Assembly: GCF_900111555.1 (NCBI RefSeq)
Contig: NZ_FOHZ01000019.1
Span: 1 to 55,223 of the forward strand
Origin: Marinobacter segnicrescens
GTDB taxonomy: Bacteria > Pseudomonadota > Gammaproteobacteria > Pseudomonadales > Oleiphilaceae
Reading direction: 5' to 3'
Length of the DNA: 55,223 bases
The notes under the pieces are model-generated. The model ran no database searches, was not told the DNA's origin, and worked only from the letters and a program-made list of their open reading frames with translations. This document shows positions 37,751 to 46,577 of this stretch, piece after piece (the first letter of the stretch is position 1; the number at the start of each line of letters is the position of its first letter). The position numbers were made by a program, and so were the translations under genes.

Positions 37751-38785
37751 GTGTTCCTGCTGGAGCCGTCTGAGTGGGGTCTCGCCCAGGCACTGATGGT
37801 TTTCGGTGCCTGCGCACTGGTTATCGCCATCGCCGGCACCCGGATTACCCGGGTGGTGGACCAGCTGGCGGATCGTACCGGCGTCGGCGAGGCCGCTGCC
37901 GGCGCCGTGCTGCTTGGCGCGGCCACGTCCCTCGGTGGCTCTGTACTCTCGGTTACTGCAGCCTGGAACGGCCACGCCGAGCTGGCGGTCAGCAACGCCC
38001 TGGGTGGCATTGCCGTTCAGACCTTCTTCCTGGCGGTGGCGGACATGGTCTACCGCCGTGCCAACCTGGAGCACGCCGCGGCTTCCGCTCCCAACATGAT
38101 GCAGAACGGACTGCTGATTTGCCTGCTGTCCGTGATTATGCTCGCGCCCATGCTGCCGGATGTGACGGTCTTTGGCATTCACCCGGTCACACCGGCACTG
38201 TTCGGCTTTTACCTGTATGGCCTGAAACTGGTGCAGGGCGCTACCGAATCCCCCATGTGGCGCCCGGCCGTGACCCTGGATACCCGGGAAGACACGCCGG
38301 ATGACACCACCCAAATGCCTTCCATGGTGCGGCTGTGGACCGAGTTCCTGGGGCTGATGGCCGTGCTGGGGGTGGCTGGCTGGGCGCTGGAACCATCCGC
38401 CACCACCATCGCCCGGGAAACCGGTCTGGGCCAGACCGTGATTGGCGTCATGCTGACGGCAATCAGCACTTCCATTCCCGAGTTGGTTACCTCGGTAGCG
38501 GCGGTGCGCCGCGGCGCCCTGACCCTGGCGGTAGGCGGCATTATTGGTGGTAATGCCTTTGATACCCTGTTCACCGCGGCGTCTGACCTGGCCTACCGCG
38601 ACGGATCGATCTACCACGCCATGAGTAACGACGCCCGCTTCTGGGTAGCGTTGACCATCCTCATGTCCGGCATACTGATGATGGGCCTGATACGCCGGGA
38701 GCGGGTGGGCATTGGCCGCATCGGCGCCGAGAGTGTGGCGATTATGGTGCTATACCTCGGTGGCGTATTGCTGTTGTTGAGTTAA
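37751..38785 (+). CDS. Divergent CaCA-type cation exchanger-like membrane protein
   Basis: The product is 344 residues with ten or so helices and two inverted repeats. The second repeat has a normal alpha motif (AISTSIPELVTSVAA..GGIIGGNAFDT). The first, GAATSLGGSVLSVTA..SNALGGIAVQT, lacks the acidic residue usually found in GTSxPE. That Glu helps bind Ca2+/Na+ in characterised exchangers, so transport may differ or be lost. The start is GTG at 37751. Confidence 0.8.
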   Translation: MFLLEPSEWGLAQALMVFGACALVIAIAGTRITRVVDQLADRTGVGEAAAGAVLLGAATSLGGSVLSVTAAWNGHAELAVSNALGGIAVQTFFLAVADMVYRRANLEHAAASAPNMMQNGLLICLLSVIMLAPMLPDVTVFGIHPVTPALFGFYLYGLKLVQGATESPMWRPAVTLDTREDTPDDTTQMPSMVRLWTEFLGLMAVLGVAGWALEPSATTIARETGLGQTVIGVMLTAISTSIPELVTSVAAVRRGALTLAVGGIIGGNAFDTLFTAASDLAYRDGSIYHAMSNDARFWVALTILMSGILMMGLIRRERVGIGRIGAESVAIMVLYLGGVLLLLS

Positions 38786-38956
38786 TGGTGCCGGGCTTGC
38801 TGGCATTGCCATTGCGTAACCTTCGCGGAGCTATCCGGCGACTTGCAGAACCAGCTGCCCAGCCCCATCGTAGGTTAGTGACTTCCCCCACACTTCCACG
38901 GCCCCTTCGGCAGCCCCTGTCAGGGCAACAGCCGGGCCACGCGACAGGAGGACATT

Positions 38957-39766
38957 ATGCCCTTTGATGCACTACCACCCATCGGTATGGGAACCTTTCG
39001 TCTGAAAGGTGATGACGCCCGGGAGGCGGTCCGCAGTGCCCTGTCACTGGGCTACCGCCATATCGATACCGCCCAGATCTATCGTAACGAAGCAGAGGTG
39101 GGCGACGGTATTACTTCCAGCGGGATTCCCCGTCGGGAAATTTTCGTCACCACCAAGATCTGGTTCGACAACTACCACCGCAGCGACCTGATCAACAGCC
39201 TGCAGACGAGCCTGCAGCAGCTGAAAACCGATCATGTGGACCTGACCCTGATCCACTGGCCGTCACCGGGTGACGAAGTGCCCATGGAGGAGTACCTGGG
39301 GGCATTGAGAGAGGCTCAGAAAGAAGGCCTGACTGACCACATCGGCATCTCCAATTTCACCTGTGCCCAGATGGACCAGGCGAAGGCCATACTGGGCGAC
39401 ACTCCGATCTTTACCAACCAGGTGGAAGTTCACCCCTTCCTGGCCAACCGTAAGGTGGTGGAGCATGCCCAGAACCTGAACATCCCGGTAACCGGCTATA
39501 TGCCGCTGGCGGTGGGCAAGGTGATGGAAGATGAGACCCTTCAGAAAATTGCGGCTGCCCACCACGTGACCCCGGCACAGATTGCCATTGCCTGGTGTGT
39601 ATCCCGGGGCGTGGTACCGATTCCATCGTCCACCCGGCCCAAGCACCAGACGGAAAACCTGGATGCCCTGAAAATCCGACTTGGTGACGAGGAAATCCGC
39701 GCCATCGACGAGCTGGATCGGGGTGAACGCATCGCCAATCCGGACTTTGCCCCAGTCTGGGACTGA
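38957..39766 (+). CDS. dkgB: Aldo/keto reductase, DkgB-like
   Basis: The product is 269 residues, a complete AKR barrel: GMGTFRL, catalytic Asp and Tyr in HIDTAQIYRNEAEVG, Lys in VTTKIWF, His in LIHWP, and the cofactor segment IPSSTRPKHQTENL for NADPH. The pattern matches E. coli DkgB, which reduces methylglyoxal and 2,5-diketo-D-gluconate. The start at 38957 follows AGGAGGA. Confidence 0.9.
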   Translation: MPFDALPPIGMGTFRLKGDDAREAVRSALSLGYRHIDTAQIYRNEAEVGDGITSSGIPRREIFVTTKIWFDNYHRSDLINSLQTSLQQLKTDHVDLTLIHWPSPGDEVPMEEYLGALREAQKEGLTDHIGISNFTCAQMDQAKAILGDTPIFTNQVEVHPFLANRKVVEHAQNLNIPVTGYMPLAVGKVMEDETLQKIAAAHHVTPAQIAIAWCVSRGVVPIPSSTRPKHQTENLDALKIRLGDEEIRAIDELDRGERIANPDFAPVWD

Positions 39767-39778
39767 GCCCCTCCGGCG

Positions 39779-40267
39779 TCACTGGCCCATGTGCGCCTGC
39801 TCATGGGCCAGCAGCCATTTCTTGCGTTCGATACCGCCGGCGTAGCCAGTCAGCGAACCGTTGGCGCCGATCACCCGGTGACAGGGCACGATAATCCCTA
39901 TGGGATTGCGCCCGTTGGCCAGCCCGACGGCACGGGAAGCCTTTGCGTTGCCAACCCGCCGCGCCAGCTCACCGTAGGTTTCCGTCTGTCCAAAGGGAAT
40001 CTCCCGCAAGGCCTGCCACACCTGCTGCTGAAACGGCGTGCCGGCACCGGCCAGGGGCAGGTCGAACTGCTGTAATTGCCCCTCGAAATAGGCCACCAGC
40101 TGCGACCTGGCGTTATCCAGGCGCTGGTCATCCCGCACCCAGTGCTGGCCGATCACCGGTCGGGTAGCCTGTTCCTCCATATGAAGCCCGGTAATGGCGT
40201 TGCCATTACTGGTGATCAGCAGGGTTCCGACAGGCGAATCCAGTTCTGTGTAGAACACCGTATTCAT
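39779..40267 (-). CDS. ogt: Methylated-DNA-protein-cysteine methyltransferase
   Basis: The product is 162 residues. The acceptor motif [10 protein letters not shown] carries the suicide Cys, with Asn-hinge and helix-turn-helix [24 protein letters not shown] upstream. It repairs O6-alkylguanine and O4-alkylthymine directly. Length and lack of an Ada N-domain fit Ogt. Convergent with the dkgB-like gene; a CTGGCCCATG/CATGGGCCAG hairpin at 39782-39811 covers its last codons. Confidence 0.93.
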   Translation of the reverse strand: MNTVFYTELDSPVGTLLITSNGNAITGLHMEEQATRPVIGQHWVRDDQRLDNARSQLVAYFEGQLQQFDLPLAGAGTPFQQQVWQALREIPFGQTETYGELARRVGNAKASRAVGLANGRNPIGIIVPCHRVIGANGSLTGYAGGIERKKWLLAHEQAHMGQ

Positions 40268-40457
40268 GGCCTTCCTCCGCAACAATCAGCTTATCACCCA
40301 GGCCGGGCTCGCAATCACGGCCACCAGCCGGACTTTGATGGTTCAAGCTTAACGCTGCAGAATAGCCTTTGTCTGGTCATTTTTCGCCCTGTCTGGTGGA
40401 TGGTCCCGCCAGCAGGTGGCGCGGATCGACTTATTGACCGCATTCCGGAGCAATTGC

Positions 40458-41033
40458 ATGGCACTCGATACCTCGGCCCTGAACCGCCAACGGCATAACC
40501 TGGATCACCTGGACGATGTCTGGTTGTTCGGCTATGGCTCGCTGATCTACAAGGTGGACTTTCCCTACCTGGAGCAGCGCGTTGCCACCATCGAAGGCTG
40601 GGCCCGGCGGTTCTGGCAAGGCTCCCACGACCACCGGGGTACCCCGGAGTCCCCGGGCCGCGTCGCTACGCTGGTGGAGGCTCCGGGAGTCGAATGCATG
40701 GGTGTGGCTTACCGGGTATCCCCCCGAACCTTCGAACATCTTGACCACCGTGAAAAGAACGGCTACCTGAGGTTTTTTACGCCTTTGTGGTTCAGCGAGG
40801 AGGAATCAGTGGACGGCCTGGTCTACGTCGCCGGTGCGGACAACGCTGCCTTCCTGGGGCCGGCGCCGGTGGATGAAATGGCCGAGCAGATTGCCCGTTC
40901 CCATGGCCCGAGCGGGCCGAATGCGGACTACCTGCTGAAACTGGCCGGTGCGCTGTCCGAGATGGGCGCCCACGATGAACACGTCTTTGAGCTGGCAAGG
41001 CTGGTTGAGGATATCCTTATGGCCAGGCCGTGA
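40458..41033 (+). CDS. ChaC-like gamma-glutamylcyclotransferase
   Basis: The product is 191 residues with the substrate-binding loop WLFGYGSLIYK and catalytic Glu in LDHREKNGY. ChaC enzymes split glutathione to 5-oxoproline and Cys-Gly. The start at 40458 follows CCGGAG (40444-40449). Divergent from ogt. Confidence 0.9.
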   Translation: MALDTSALNRQRHNLDHLDDVWLFGYGSLIYKVDFPYLEQRVATIEGWARRFWQGSHDHRGTPESPGRVATLVEAPGVECMGVAYRVSPRTFEHLDHREKNGYLRFFTPLWFSEEESVDGLVYVAGADNAAFLGPAPVDEMAEQIARSHGPSGPNADYLLKLAGALSEMGAHDEHVFELARLVEDILMARP

Positions 41034-41167
41034 CGCAACGTCCCCGCCGCGGTGACGCCCCGAAGCCTGGATTGCCAACCGGGTCATTGGACCCGCACCT
41101 GACGCAGTATATACTTTCGCCGGTAAAGCTCTTCGTAATCATGGACGACACAGGGAGGAACCCCAGG

Positions 41168-41455
41168 ATGGGCAAGCCCGCCGCAACGCTCAGTTGTTAT
41201 CACACCTGTCCCGATAAAACCGGAAAGAAAGACCATATAGGCGGCCCCATTGTGGCCGGCTCCTCCAACGTGGTGATAGGTGGCATGCCTGCTGCCCGTG
41301 TGGGCGACAAGGTCGTCTGCCGCGGCCCCGCGGACACCATTGCCAAGGGCTCCTCATCCGTATTCATCAACGGCCAGGCGGTCGCTCGTGTTGGCGATAA
41401 AACCGTCCATGGCGGCACTATCGTTGTCGGCAACCCGACGGTAATCGTTGGCTGA
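41168..41455 (+). CDS. PAAR-domain protein
   Basis: The product is 95 residues with two PAAR-type repeats, GSSNVVIGGMPAARVGDKVVCRG and GSSSVFINGQAVARVGDKTVHGG, ending GTIVVGNPTVIVG. PAAR proteins form the sharpened metal-bound tip of type VI secretion (T6SS) spikes. It lacks a C-terminal toxin extension and has no T6SS genes around it, so it is an orphan tip. The start at 41168 follows GGGAGGAA; a frame from 41030 has no ribosome site. Confidence 0.88.
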   Translation: MGKPAATLSCYHTCPDKTGKKDHIGGPIVAGSSNVVIGGMPAARVGDKVVCRGPADTIAKGSSSVFINGQAVARVGDKTVHGGTIVVGNPTVIVG

Positions 41456-41535
41456 TCAAACAGGGGAGGGGGCTGATCGGTCAGTGTGGTACGGTCGTAG
41501 CTGTAAGCATGATGCTAACAGGGACAGCAACTATA

Positions 41536-42570
41536 ATGATTCCGCACTGGCTTCGCCGAATTCTTGCCCTCACCGGCTTACTACTCGCGTCCGCCGCCGC
41601 CCAGGGGGCCGGCAACCCGGATAACCCCCTGGAAATCGATGGCTTCGTTGAGGAGGCCCGGAGCCTGGAGAGACTCCACGGCGTGCTGGTTGCCGTGGAC
41701 GGTGAACCGGTGTTGGCCGAGGTGGTGCGCGGCCCGGCGCTGGATAAAGCGGTCAATATCAAGTCCCTGTCCAAGACGGTGATGGCAGCACTGGTGGGGG
41801 TGGCGGTCAGGGAAGGTGTTTTCGAGGGACCGGAGCAGCCGATTACCGAGGTGATCTCTGTACCGCCAGCTGCCGATCAGCGGGTACGGAAGATCACTAT
41901 CGGCCATCTGCTCTCCATGCAGGCAGGACTGCAGCGGACTTCTGGTCCGCATTACGGTCCTTGGGTGAATAGCGACAACTGGGTCAACCACGCGCTGACG
42001 CAACCCTTTGTAGATGAACCCGGTGGCGACATGCTGTACTCCACGGGTAGCTACCATATTCTTTCCGCCGCGCTGACAGAAACCACAGGGAAAAGCACGC
42101 TGGTCCTGGCCCGGTCGTGGCTGGGCGAACCGCTGGATATCACCATTCCCTCCTGGCCAACCGACCCCCAGGGCATCTACTTCGGAGGCAATGACATGCG
42201 CCTGTCACCCCTGGCGCTGCTTGCCATCGGCGAGCTGTATCGAAATGACGGTCGTCACGGCGGCGTACAGATACTGCCTGAAGGCTGGGTGAACACCTCC
42301 TGGCAACCAAGAGGTGAATCCCGCTATACCGATGACCAGTACGGCTATGGCTGGTTTGTGACCAAACTGCACGGATATGAGGTCTACTACGGCCGGGGCT
42401 ACGGCGGCCAGATGCTCTATGTGGTGCCGGACCTGGCGGTGACCGCCGTGATCACATCGGACCCGTCGCCCCCATCCTCCCCGTCGTTTACCCAGAAACT
42501 GGATGCCCTGATGGAGCGGTACATCCTGCCTGCCGTTGAGCAACGGTCGGGAAGCGCTCGCTTACGGTGA
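41536..42570 (+). CDS. Serine hydrolase of the class C beta-lactamase/esterase family
   Basis: About 344 residues with a signal peptide (ends AAAQG). Catalytic features are SLSK (SxxK nucleophile, near residue 80), YSTGSYH (Tyr general base) and GRGYGGQ in place of the KTG box. This set marks the beta-lactamase-like esterase/peptidase family more than a true beta-lactamase. ATG 41509, nine codons upstream, is an alternative start. Substrate unknown. Confidence 0.82.
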   Translation: MIPHWLRRILALTGLLLASAAAQGAGNPDNPLEIDGFVEEARSLERLHGVLVAVDGEPVLAEVVRGPALDKAVNIKSLSKTVMAALVGVAVREGVFEGPEQPITEVISVPPAADQRVRKITIGHLLSMQAGLQRTSGPHYGPWVNSDNWVNHALTQPFVDEPGGDMLYSTGSYHILSAALTETTGKSTLVLARSWLGEPLDITIPSWPTDPQGIYFGGNDMRLSPLALLAIGELYRNDGRHGGVQILPEGWVNTSWQPRGESRYTDDQYGYGWFVTKLHGYEVYYGRGYGGQMLYVVPDLAVTAVITSDPSPPSSPSFTQKLDALMERYILPAVEQRSGSARLR

Positions 42571-42612
42571 AGGTTGGGCCCTCCCACAAACATTGTGCCC
42601 GCGGTATAATTA

Positions 42613-42628
42613 CTGTAAATTCATACAG
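42613..42628. promoter_or_regulatory. LexA box upstream of yebG
   Basis: CTGTAAATTCATACAG is an exact CTG-N10-CAG LexA site with the preferred CTGT/ACAG ends. It lies just after a TATAAT (42605-42610) -10 box and 33 bp before the yebG start, a position that would block transcription until SOS induction. Confidence 0.85.
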
Positions 42629-42660
42629 CAATTAACCCACCATCACTGCGAGGCACTCCC

Positions 42661-42942
42661 ATGGCGGTACAAGCAGTCTACTTCTCCGATAAGGATGGGC
42701 TGGACATGGCACTGAAGCACCCTGACACCCTGCTGTTCTCCAACAAGGCCGACGCCGATGCCCGTGACAAGGTGTTGGAACTGTCCGAGGAGATCCGGGA
42801 GTTCCTTACTCGCAAGGTGGAAGGCCTGGATGAAGAGACCGCGGATCGCTGCGCGCTGGCCATTGCCGAGAACAAGGACCTGTTCCAGAAAGCCCTGAAG
42901 AAGCCGCAACTCCTCAATGCAGACGAAGCCGCAGACGCCTGA
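42661..42942 (+). CDS. yebG: YebG-family SOS-induced protein
   Basis: The product is 93 residues: MAVQAVYFSDKDG, FSNKADADARDKVLELSEEI and AIAENKDLFQKALKKPQLL align in layout with E. coli YebG (same length, acidic tail). YebG is LexA-controlled and of unclear function. The perfect LexA site upstream independently supports the name. Only 5 bp separate its stop from that of the convergent glycosylase gene. Confidence 0.88.
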   Translation: MAVQAVYFSDKDGLDMALKHPDTLLFSNKADADARDKVLELSEEIREFLTRKVEGLDEETADRCALAIAENKDLFQKALKKPQLLNADEAADA

Positions 42943-42947
42943 ACCTC

Positions 42948-43616
42948 TTAACGCTCGATGCTGCAGGACGCAATCTTTGACAGATGGCTGTAGGGCAGGC
43001 CGGTTTCCCGATGCCAGTCATTAAAGGCACTCTGGGCCTGCAGCAGCGCCTTTTTGCTGCCCGGTGAGGCATCCAGCAGGCCTTCCAGGCGCAGCACGGC
43101 GAGCACATCCTGTGACAGGATAAACCCGTCCCAGCCCACCATCCTCAGAAAGTACTGGGCGGTGTTGCCGCCAAGGCGGGCGCCGTGGCGTTTCAGCCAC
43201 AACAGCAGTCCGGCCTGGTCGTCGGATGGCCACTGGGCCAGCATGTTACCGAAACTGCCATATTCGCGGGCGGCCTCAACCACCATGCGGGCGTTCTCGG
43301 GTACGGTGCGAATTTTCTGCAGGTTGCGCACGATGCGGTAATCGCCGGCCAGGTTTTCCAGCACCTCCGGCGGAACCTGCTGCCAGTAAAGTGGCACGAA
43401 GCCGTCAAAGGCTGCCTCGAAGCCTGGCCACTTGTTGTCGATCACCCGCCACACAAAACCGGCCCGGAACACGCAGCGGGTAAGTTCGGCCAGGTAACGA
43501 TCATCGCCCAGGCTGGTCAGTTCGTCCGGCGTAGCGACTCGCGGTAGCAGGGCGCTCAGACTATCCGGGCCACCCTTGCGTGAAATGGCCCGTTCATGGA
43601 TGGCGGCAAAACTCAT
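42948..43616 (-). CDS. DNA-3-methyladenine glycosylase I-like protein
   Basis: The product is 222 residues of the PF03352/Tag-like helix-hairpin-helix fold, with FRAGFVWRVIDNKWPGFEAAFDGF matching the Tag core helix pair, and LKRHGARLGGNTAQYFLRMVGWDGFILSQDV. It lacks the N-terminal zinc-binding YHDxEWG segment of E. coli Tag, so it belongs to the shorter subgroup. A role in base excision repair is likely and suits the SOS gene next door. Confidence 0.72.
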   Translation of the reverse strand: MSFAAIHERAISRKGGPDSLSALLPRVATPDELTSLGDDRYLAELTRCVFRAGFVWRVIDNKWPGFEAAFDGFVPLYWQQVPPEVLENLAGDYRIVRNLQKIRTVPENARMVVEAAREYGSFGNMLAQWPSDDQAGLLLWLKRHGARLGGNTAQYFLRMVGWDGFILSQDVLAVLRLEGLLDASPGSKKALLQAQSAFNDWHRETGLPYSHLSKIASCSIER

Positions 43617-43788
43617 GGTGTCTCCCCGGTCAGTGCTCGCTGAACACTAACCGGAAAGTGCTGAGCGGTAAAGGCAGCCTGGCCCTGCTTCTTTCTGGGG
43701 TTCTCAAGTCATTGTCTGTGTTATTTTGACTTTAGGTGTATATAGTGACTACGTATCAACAGCTTTAGCCTGCACTGGCGACACCGCA

Positions 43789-45483
43789 ATGACTTCTGCC
43801 ATTAAAGATACAACGGTGCTTGAGGCCGCTCTGGAAACGGTATCAGACGGAGTGCTCATTACCGGGCCCTATCCGTCGTTAACGATTGTTTACGCCAATG
43901 CAGCCTTTTACGCCATTACCGGTTATTCGGCTTCCGAGGTGTTAGGCAAGACACCGGCGCTGCTGGAAGGTAAGGACACGCCTGCCGACTGGCAGGGCAT
44001 ATTCCGGTCGGGTAACACCACACCCACCGAGGTTTTGAATTATCGCAAGGGTGGCGCGCCGCTTCACGTGGAGTGGTCGATCCGTTCCCCGGCGTCGGCC
44101 GAATCCCCCGCTTATCGTATTGCCGTCCTGCGTGACCTCACCCAGCCTCGTGCGCTGGAACATCGGCAGGCGCAGCTTGAGCTCCTCGCCAGTATGCAGC
44201 GCAAGGTGAGCACAGCAGGCCTTGACCTGAGGGTACTACGCCAGAAAGTGGTCGATGTAGCCATGGATGCAACCGCTGCCGAAGCGGCAGCGGTCGAGGA
44301 AGTGCAAGGGGACATGCTGGTGTACACCGCCGTTGCAGGCCGGGCACGGTCGGTGGCAGGTTTTCGGTTACCAGTGGACGCCAGTCTGTCAGGAACCTGC
44401 TACAAGGCACAGATCCCGATTTTCTGTGCGGATGTACACCTGGATAGCCGTGTCGACCAGGACAAGGCCGAACAGGCCGGTTTCCGTTCGGGCATGCTGG
44501 TGCCCCTGCTCCATGCCGATCATTGTTTTGGCGCCCTGAAGGTATACTCCAGTGAGCCCGGCGCCTTTCAGCGTGACCAGCTGAAACTGCTGGAAATGGC
44601 CAGCCATGTGCTGGCAGCCTCATTGTATGATGCGCGCCAGTTCAAGAGTGAGCAGGACCGCCGCACCCTGCTGGTCGATGCACTGCCGATATTGATTTCG
44701 TTTGTGGACAACCAGTATCGCTATGGCGAAATCAACGCCGCCTACAGCCGGTGGTTCGATGTTCATCCGGACCAGATACTTGGCAGGAAGGTTGAAGACG
44801 TTTTGGGCGAAACCGCCTTCAACAAAATACGACACTATGTGGACACAGCCCTGGCCGGGGAGCGAGTGCGCTTTGAGATGACGGTCCCCTATTCCAGGGG
44901 CGGGCCCCGACCGGTTGAAGCCGAGTACATCCCGGTTTATGACGCCAACGACACCGTAATGGGGTTTTATGCCCTGGTCCGGGACCTTACCGAACGCAGG
45001 ACGGCGGAGCGGGACCACTTGACCCACATCTATAATCGCCGGGGGTTCGACCGCTTGCTCAAGGGCGCCATTGCCACCGCTGCCCGTTACCGGCGCCCCC
45101 TTTCCCTGCTGTTCCTGGACATTGACCATTTCAAACCGGTGAATGACCAGTGCGGGCATACCGTTGGCGACGAGCTGCTGCGTCAGGTGGCGAACCTGCT
45201 GAGACAGCTTGCCCGGGAGAGCGATATTGTCTGCCGCTGGGGTGGTGAGGAGTTTGCTGTGCTTACACCGGAAACGGCGCTTGGTGAGGCCCAAGAACTT
45301 GCCGAACGCCTGAGGGTTGCCATAGCCAGCGATGTGGCGTCTCCCCTGGGGCCGATCACCGTCAGTATCGGTGTCGCGGAGCTCAAGCTGCAGGAACCCG
45401 AAAACTCACTGATCCAGAGAGCAGATCAGGCCCTTTACTGGGCCAAGGAGAAAGGCCGCAACAGGGTGGAAACGGTCGATTAA
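43789..45483 (+). CDS. Soluble PAS-GAF-PAS diguanylate cyclase
   Basis: The product is 564 residues: PAS (about 10-120, ITGYSASEVLGKTPALLEG), GAF (about 145-285, PIFCADVHLDSRVDQDKAEQ), a second PAS (about 290-405, RWFDVHPDQILGRKVEDVLG) and GGDEF (about 410-560). The active site is GGEEF at 485-489 with RESD I-site five residues before. It has no membrane helix, so it is a cytosolic c-di-GMP synthase with two sensory PAS domains and a possible nucleotide- or redox-binding GAF. An in-frame TTG at 43726 is less likely than ATG 43789. Confidence 0.88.
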   Translation: MTSAIKDTTVLEAALETVSDGVLITGPYPSLTIVYANAAFYAITGYSASEVLGKTPALLEGKDTPADWQGIFRSGNTTPTEVLNYRKGGAPLHVEWSIRSPASAESPAYRIAVLRDLTQPRALEHRQAQLELLASMQRKVSTAGLDLRVLRQKVVDVAMDATAAEAAAVEEVQGDMLVYTAVAGRARSVAGFRLPVDASLSGTCYKAQIPIFCADVHLDSRVDQDKAEQAGFRSGMLVPLLHADHCFGALKVYSSEPGAFQRDQLKLLEMASHVLAASLYDARQFKSEQDRRTLLVDALPILISFVDNQYRYGEINAAYSRWFDVHPDQILGRKVEDVLGETAFNKIRHYVDTALAGERVRFEMTVPYSRGGPRPVEAEYIPVYDANDTVMGFYALVRDLTERRTAERDHLTHIYNRRGFDRLLKGAIATAARYRRPLSLLFLDIDHFKPVNDQCGHTVGDELLRQVANLLRQLARESDIVCRWGGEEFAVLTPETALGEAQELAERLRVAIASDVASPLGPITVSIGVAELKLQEPENSLIQRADQALYWAKEKGRNRVETVD

Positions 45484-45592
45484 TGCCTCCCAGGTGCCAT
45501 GCCAGGGCACGGGATAGCCTTTCGCAACACACCGGCCCTGGTGAACTGCTGTGTGCTATCTTCGATACAACCCCACCGATAGCGGAGGCACT

Positions 45593-46030
45593 ATGGACCG
45601 ATTTATGGAACTGGCAATGGCTGAAGCCGAGGCAGGCATGGCGGAGGGCGGCATTCCCATTGGTTCTGTACTGGTGTGCGATGGCAAGGTGCTGGGTTCA
45701 GGTCGTAACCAGCGGGTACAGCTGGGCAGTGCTATCCGCCACGGGGAAATGGACGCCCTGGAGAACGCCGGTCGTCACCCGGCCGCTGTCTACGCCCGCT
45801 CAACCCTGTATACCACCCTGTCCCCCTGCGCCATGTGCTCCGGCGCCATCCTGCTTTATGGCATCCCCCATGTGGTCATTGGCGAAAACAAAAGCTTCCG
45901 GGGTGAAGAAGACCTGCTGATAAGCCGTGGTGTGGAGCTGGAGGTCCTGGATGACCCGGACTGCATCGCACTGATGGAGCAATTTATCCGGGAGAACCCC
46001 GAGTTATGGAACGAGGATATCGGAGTGTGA
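45593..46030 (+). CDS. Cytosine deaminase of the yeast FCY1 type
   Basis: The product is 145 residues of the CDA fold. Zinc and catalytic motifs are HGEMDALENAGR (His and Glu) and LYTTLSPCAMCSGAI (two Cys). HGExxxLEN, YTTLSPCxMCxGAI, GIPxVVIGEN and the end FIRENPELWNEDIG closely follow yeast cytosine deaminase rather than E. coli CodA or TadA, as I remember those sequences. It likely converts cytosine to uracil in pyrimidine salvage. GCGGAGG precedes the start. Confidence 0.85.
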   Translation: MDRFMELAMAEAEAGMAEGGIPIGSVLVCDGKVLGSGRNQRVQLGSAIRHGEMDALENAGRHPAAVYARSTLYTTLSPCAMCSGAILLYGIPHVVIGENKSFRGEEDLLISRGVELEVLDDPDCIALMEQFIRENPELWNEDIGV

Positions 46031-46124
46031 AAGGCGGGTGATTGGAAAATTCTGCGACCATCCGGATGTCTCTGCGTCTTACCTGTAGCGATACAGCAAA
46101 CCAATGACGAGACGGAGATATCTG

Positions 46125-46577
46125 ATGAAACGCTTTCATGTGCACCTGTCAGTCCAGGACTTGGACTCCAATATCCGGTTCTATACCACCCTGTTTGGTC
46201 AGGCGCCCAGTCGCCGGGAAGATGACTACGCCAAATGGATGTTGGATGACCCACGCATCAACTTCGCTATTTCAACCCGCGGAGCCTCATCCGGGCTGGA
46301 TCATTTTGGGTTTCAAATGGATGATGGTGATGAGTTGGCCCGGTTGCGCGAGCGTGCTCGTAATGCGGATGCCGCCATCCTGGACGAAGGCACAACCCAG
46401 TGCTGTTACGCAAACAGTGAAAAGCACTGGCTCATGGACCCTCAGGGCGTGCCCTGGGAGCACTTCGTAACCATGGGCGAAATACGCCACTTCGGCAGTC
46501 CACCTGTGCTGGCGGAAACCGTGGATAAACCGACAGGAACATCAGGCAGTGGAGCGGAGAAAACCTGTTGTGGATAG
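46125..46577 (+). CDS. ArsI/CadI-family VOC metalloenzyme
   Basis: The product is 150 residues: a VOC fold with MKRFHVHLSVQDLDSNIRFYTTLFG, DHFGFQ, and GTTQCCYANSEKHWLMDPQGVPWEHF. The Cys-Cys pair plus metal His/Glu is the ArsI/CadI mark; ArsI cleaves the C-As bond of trivalent organoarsenicals. It ends in CCG, as in several ArsI proteins. The start at 46125 follows CGGAG. It overlaps the sigZ-like gene. Confidence 0.85.
   Translation: MKRFHVHLSVQDLDSNIRFYTTLFGQAPSRREDDYAKWMLDDPRINFAISTRGASSGLDHFGFQMDDGDELARLRERARNADAAILDEGTTQCCYANSEKHWLMDPQGVPWEHFVTMGEIRHFGSPPVLAETVDKPTGTSGSGAEKTCCG

Noticed and set aside
41536..42570. True antibiotic-degrading AmpC beta-lactamase
   Set aside because: The KTG box is replaced by YGG and the Tyr motif is YSTG rather than YAN, so an esterase or peptidase role is more likely.
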